Assembly: GCF_034931305.1 (NCBI RefSeq)
Contig: NZ_JAYGHY010000007.1
Coordinates: forward strand, 1-64,000
DNA from: Cyanobium gracile_A
GTDB taxonomy: Bacteria; Cyanobacteriota; Cyanobacteriia; PCC-6307; Cyanobiaceae
Direction: 5' to 3'
Length of the DNA stretch: 64,000 nt
The notes below the pieces were generated by a model. It saw nothing but the letters and a program-made list of their open reading frames with translations. It did no database searches and was not told where the DNA came from. The position numbers were made by a program, and so were the translations under genes. Positions 62,081 to 64,000 of the stretch are shown here, in pieces. Position 1 is the stretch's first letter, and every line of letters begins with the position of its first letter.

Positions 62081-63686
62081 GGGGATGGGCGGCAGGGCGT
62101 GGCGGCAGGTTGCGGCCCACTTCTCCCAGGAACAGCCGGTAGGCCGGGTTGTGGGTCTCCTCCCAGTGCTGGTAGGGGAGATCGGCGAGGAAGGCCTGCC
62201 AGGCCTCCAGCTCCGACGGCGGCACCTGCACCCCCACCACGATGCGCCCGACGTCGGCACCGTGGTTGCGGTAGTGAAAGATGCTGATGTTCCAGTTGGG
62301 ATGCAGGGCGGTCACGAACGCCATCAGGGCACCGGGCCGTTCCGGGAACACGAAGCGATAGAGCCGCTCCTCTCCCTGGTTCAGCGCCGCCCCGGCGCTG
62401 GCCGGCAGCCGTCCCCCCACCATGTGGCAGAGGTGCAGCTTGGCCAGCTCGTCGCCGCTCAGGTCGAGGCAAGGAAACCCGTGGGACTCCAGCGCCTCCA
62501 TCAGCTGGCGGGTGTCCTGGTGGCCGCTGATCTGGACCCCCACGAAGATGTGGGCCAGCTGGGGGTCGGCCAGGCGGTAGCTGAACTCGGTGAGGCTGCG
62601 CTGGCCGAGGACGGCGCAGAAGCGCGCCAGGCTGCCGGGTTGCTCGGGGATCTCCACCGCCAGCAGGGCTTCGCGTTCCTCGCCCAGCTCGGCCCGTTCC
62701 GCCACGAAGGCCAGCCGGTCGAAGTTCATGTTGGCGCCGCAGGCCACCGCCACCAGGGTCCTGTCCCGCAGCTGACGCTGCGCCACGTCCTTTTTCATGC
62801 CAGCCACCGAGAGGGCGCCCGCCGGCTCCAGGATCGAGCGGGTGTCCTCGAAGACGTCCTTGATGGCGGCGCAGATCTCATCGGTGTCCACCGTGACCAT
62901 CCGGTCGACGCAGCGCTGGGCCAGGGCGAAGGTGTGCTCACCCACCTGGCGCACGGCCACGCCGTCGGCGAACAGGCCCACCTGGTCGAGCCGCACCCGC
63001 TGCCCCGCCGCCAACGAGCGGGTCATGGCATCGGCATCGCTCGGCTCGACGCCCACCACCTCCACCTGGGGCCAGAGGCTCTTGACGTAGGCGCCGATGC
63101 CGGCGATCAGCCCGCCACCACCCACCGCCACATAGATGGCATCGGGGGGATCGGAGCACTGGCGCAGGATCTCCAGGCCGATCGTGCCCTGGCCGGCGAT
63201 CACATCCGGGTCATCGAAGGGATGGATGAAGGTGAGTCCGCGCAGCCGCTGCAGGCGGTGGGCTTCCTCGCAGGCCTCGTCGTAGGTGTCGCCATGAAGC
63301 ACCACGTCGGCGCCGCGGGCCGCCACCGAGCGCACCTTCATCTCCGGAGTGGTGACCGGCATCACGATCACGGCGGTGCAGCCGAGCCGCTGGGCGGCCA
63401 GGGCCACCCCCTGGGCATGGTTGCCGGCACTGGCGGCGATCACCCCCCGGTCGAGCTCGGCCCTCTCCAGACCGACCATTTTGTTGTAGGCGCCGCGCAA
63501 CTTGAAGCTGAACACGGGCTGGAGATCCTCCCGTTTCAGCAGCACCTGGTTGAGGAGCCGGCGGGAGAGGTTGGGGGCGGGATCGAGGGGGGATTCGATC
63601 GCCACGTCGTACACCCGGGCCCGCAGGATCCGCTGCAGGTAAGCGGTTGCCTCGGGAAAGGCGTCGTCGTGGGCGGCCAAGGTCAT
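62073..63686 (-). CDS. ilvA: Threonine ammonia-lyase, biosynthetic
   Basis: Converts threonine to 2-oxobutanoate, the first step of isoleucine synthesis. A 537-residue PLP enzyme: the lysine is in FSFKLRGAYNKM, then SAGNHAQGVALAA and the phosphate-binding VAVGGGGLIAGIGAY. Two C-terminal ACT-like regulatory domains follow (ALLAVEIPEQPGSLARF and RFVFPERPGALMAF), which bind isoleucine and valine in the family. ATG 63686 is used. Its end overlaps scpB by eight bases. Divergent from dxs. Confidence 0.96.
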   Translation of the reverse strand: MTLAAHDDAFPEATAYLQRILRARVYDVAIESPLDPAPNLSRRLLNQVLLKREDLQPVFSFKLRGAYNKMVGLERAELDRGVIAASAGNHAQGVALAAQRLGCTAVIVMPVTTPEMKVRSVAARGADVVLHGDTYDEACEEAHRLQRLRGLTFIHPFDDPDVIAGQGTIGLEILRQCSDPPDAIYVAVGGGGLIAGIGAYVKSLWPQVEVVGVEPSDADAMTRSLAAGQRVRLDQVGLFADGVAVRQVGEHTFALAQRCVDRMVTVDTDEICAAIKDVFEDTRSILEPAGALSVAGMKKDVAQRQLRDRTLVAVACGANMNFDRLAFVAERAELGEEREALLAVEIPEQPGSLARFCAVLGQRSLTEFSYRLADPQLAHIFVGVQISGHQDTRQLMEALESHGFPCLDLSGDELAKLHLCHMVGGRLPASAGAALNQGEERLYRFVFPERPGALMAFVTALHPNWNISIFHYRNHGADVGRIVVGVQVPPSELEAWQAFLADLPYQHWEETHNPAYRLFLGEVGRNLPPRPAAHPHG

Positions 63687-63752
63687 GGCCCCAGTGTCGC
63701 AACCCGACCCTGGAACGGTGGCGTTCGCCGCCGTGGGCTGGAGCGAACCCCG

Positions 63753-63758
63753 TAGATT
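63753..63758 (+). promoter_or_regulatory. Possible -10 element of dxs
   Basis: TAGATT, 25 bases before the dxs ATG, in the 96-base divergent region between ilvA and dxs. AAGGAAGG (63773-63780) just before the ATG is the probable ribosome-binding site. No clear -35. Confidence 0.35.
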
Positions 63759-63782
63759 GGCCACCTGAAAGCAAGGAAGGGC

Positions 63783-64000
63783 ATGCATCTGAGCGAGCTG
63801 AGCCATCCGAATCAGCTGCACGGCCTGAGCACGGCAGAACTCGAGGCCATGGCTCGCCAGATCCGCGAGAAGCACCTGCAGGTGGTCGCCACCAGTGGTG
63901 GGCACCTGGGTCCTGGGCTCGGGGTCGTTGAACTCACCCTCGCCTTGTACCAAACCCTCGACCTTGACCACGACCGGGTCGTGTGGGATGTGGGCCACCA
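63783..64000 (+). CDS. dxs: 1-deoxy-D-xylulose-5-phosphate synthase (3' end outside window)
   Basis: First enzyme of the MEP isoprenoid pathway: condenses pyruvate and glyceraldehyde 3-phosphate with thiamine diphosphate. Only the first 72 codons are visible. They match the Dxs N-terminus: MHLSELSHPNQLHGLS, then SGGHLGPGLGVVELTLAL and VVWDVGHQ (His and Asp/Gly of the ThDP pocket). The rest runs off the right edge. ispG of the same pathway is in this window but separated by 56 kb. Confidence 0.95.
   Translation, partial: MHLSELSHPNQLHGLSTAELEAMARQIREKHLQVVATSGGHLGPGLGVVELTLALYQTLDLDHDRVVWDVGH

Overview
The window is a gene-dense piece of a high-GC picocyanobacterial chromosome (Cyanobium / Synechococcus subcluster 5 type). 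Evidence for this: petN, Psb32, Psb29/Thf1, a CPP1-like protein, a CtpA-type protease, DUF1830/DUF3531/DUF6737/DUF1651 proteins, an adenosylcobalamin-dependent ribonucleotide reductase, a pyruvate kinase with a PEP-utiliser-like tail, a 6S RNA directly behind purK, and several HIP1-type GCGATCGC octamers (8980-8987, 12425-12432, 20153-20160, 48413-48420). No insertion sequence, integrase, phage structural gene or CRISPR array was seen. Genes are packed on both strands, and many pairs share stop/start bases or overlap at their 3' ends.

Layout. 1-21.4 kb is mostly housekeeping. It holds mfd (cut by the window edge), a VOC/HPPD-like protein, a 55-residue microprotein, the ispG-ctp-DUF6737 operon, a family 4 uracil-DNA glycosylase, an aminotransferase, an SGNH hydrolase, a SigF-type sigma factor, a DUF92/VTE6-like protein, rsmE-DUF3531, an orphan ABC ATPase coupled to hslO, the methyltransferase-prfC-DUF1651-CPP1-like operon, and nrdJ. 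21.5-24.6 kb is a visibly lower-GC block encoding a complete siaABCD signalling module: a PP2C-like phosphatase with HAMP, a SiaB-type kinase, a SiaC-type phosphoprotein and a GGDEF diguanylate cyclase. 24.7-27.2 kb has a Ca2+/H+ antiporter coupled to a membrane pentapeptide-repeat protein, then tRNA-Ser(UGA).

27.3-36.3 kb contains the ligase-associated DNA damage-response genes: a DEXH helicase on one side, and an MBL exonuclease plus ATP-dependent DNA ligase on the other. They are split by a membrane cassette: DUF350, a 344-residue two-TM protein, a 77-residue small membrane protein, a membrane-embedded spermidine-synthase-like enzyme, and DUF4178. This cassette and siaABCD are the most interesting parts of the window.

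36.4-49 kb: class I fructose-bisphosphate aldolase, nadA, a metallophosphoesterase coupled to a glycosyltransferase-like protein, a secreted GH104 lysozyme-like protein behind a 300-base AT-richer spacer, psb32, a MidA-type methyltransferase, DUF4912, aroB, recQ and an orphan sugar-type ABC permease. 49-64 kb: purK and 6S RNA, clpS-DUF2103, petN and a partner small membrane protein, psb29 divergent from clpP, a clear terminator, ftsH, DUF1830, a MacB-like permease, pyk, a MazG-like protein, the ilvA-scpB-yggT operon, and the start of dxs at the right edge.

All calls rest on reading motifs and overall sequence resemblance from memory; no database search was run.
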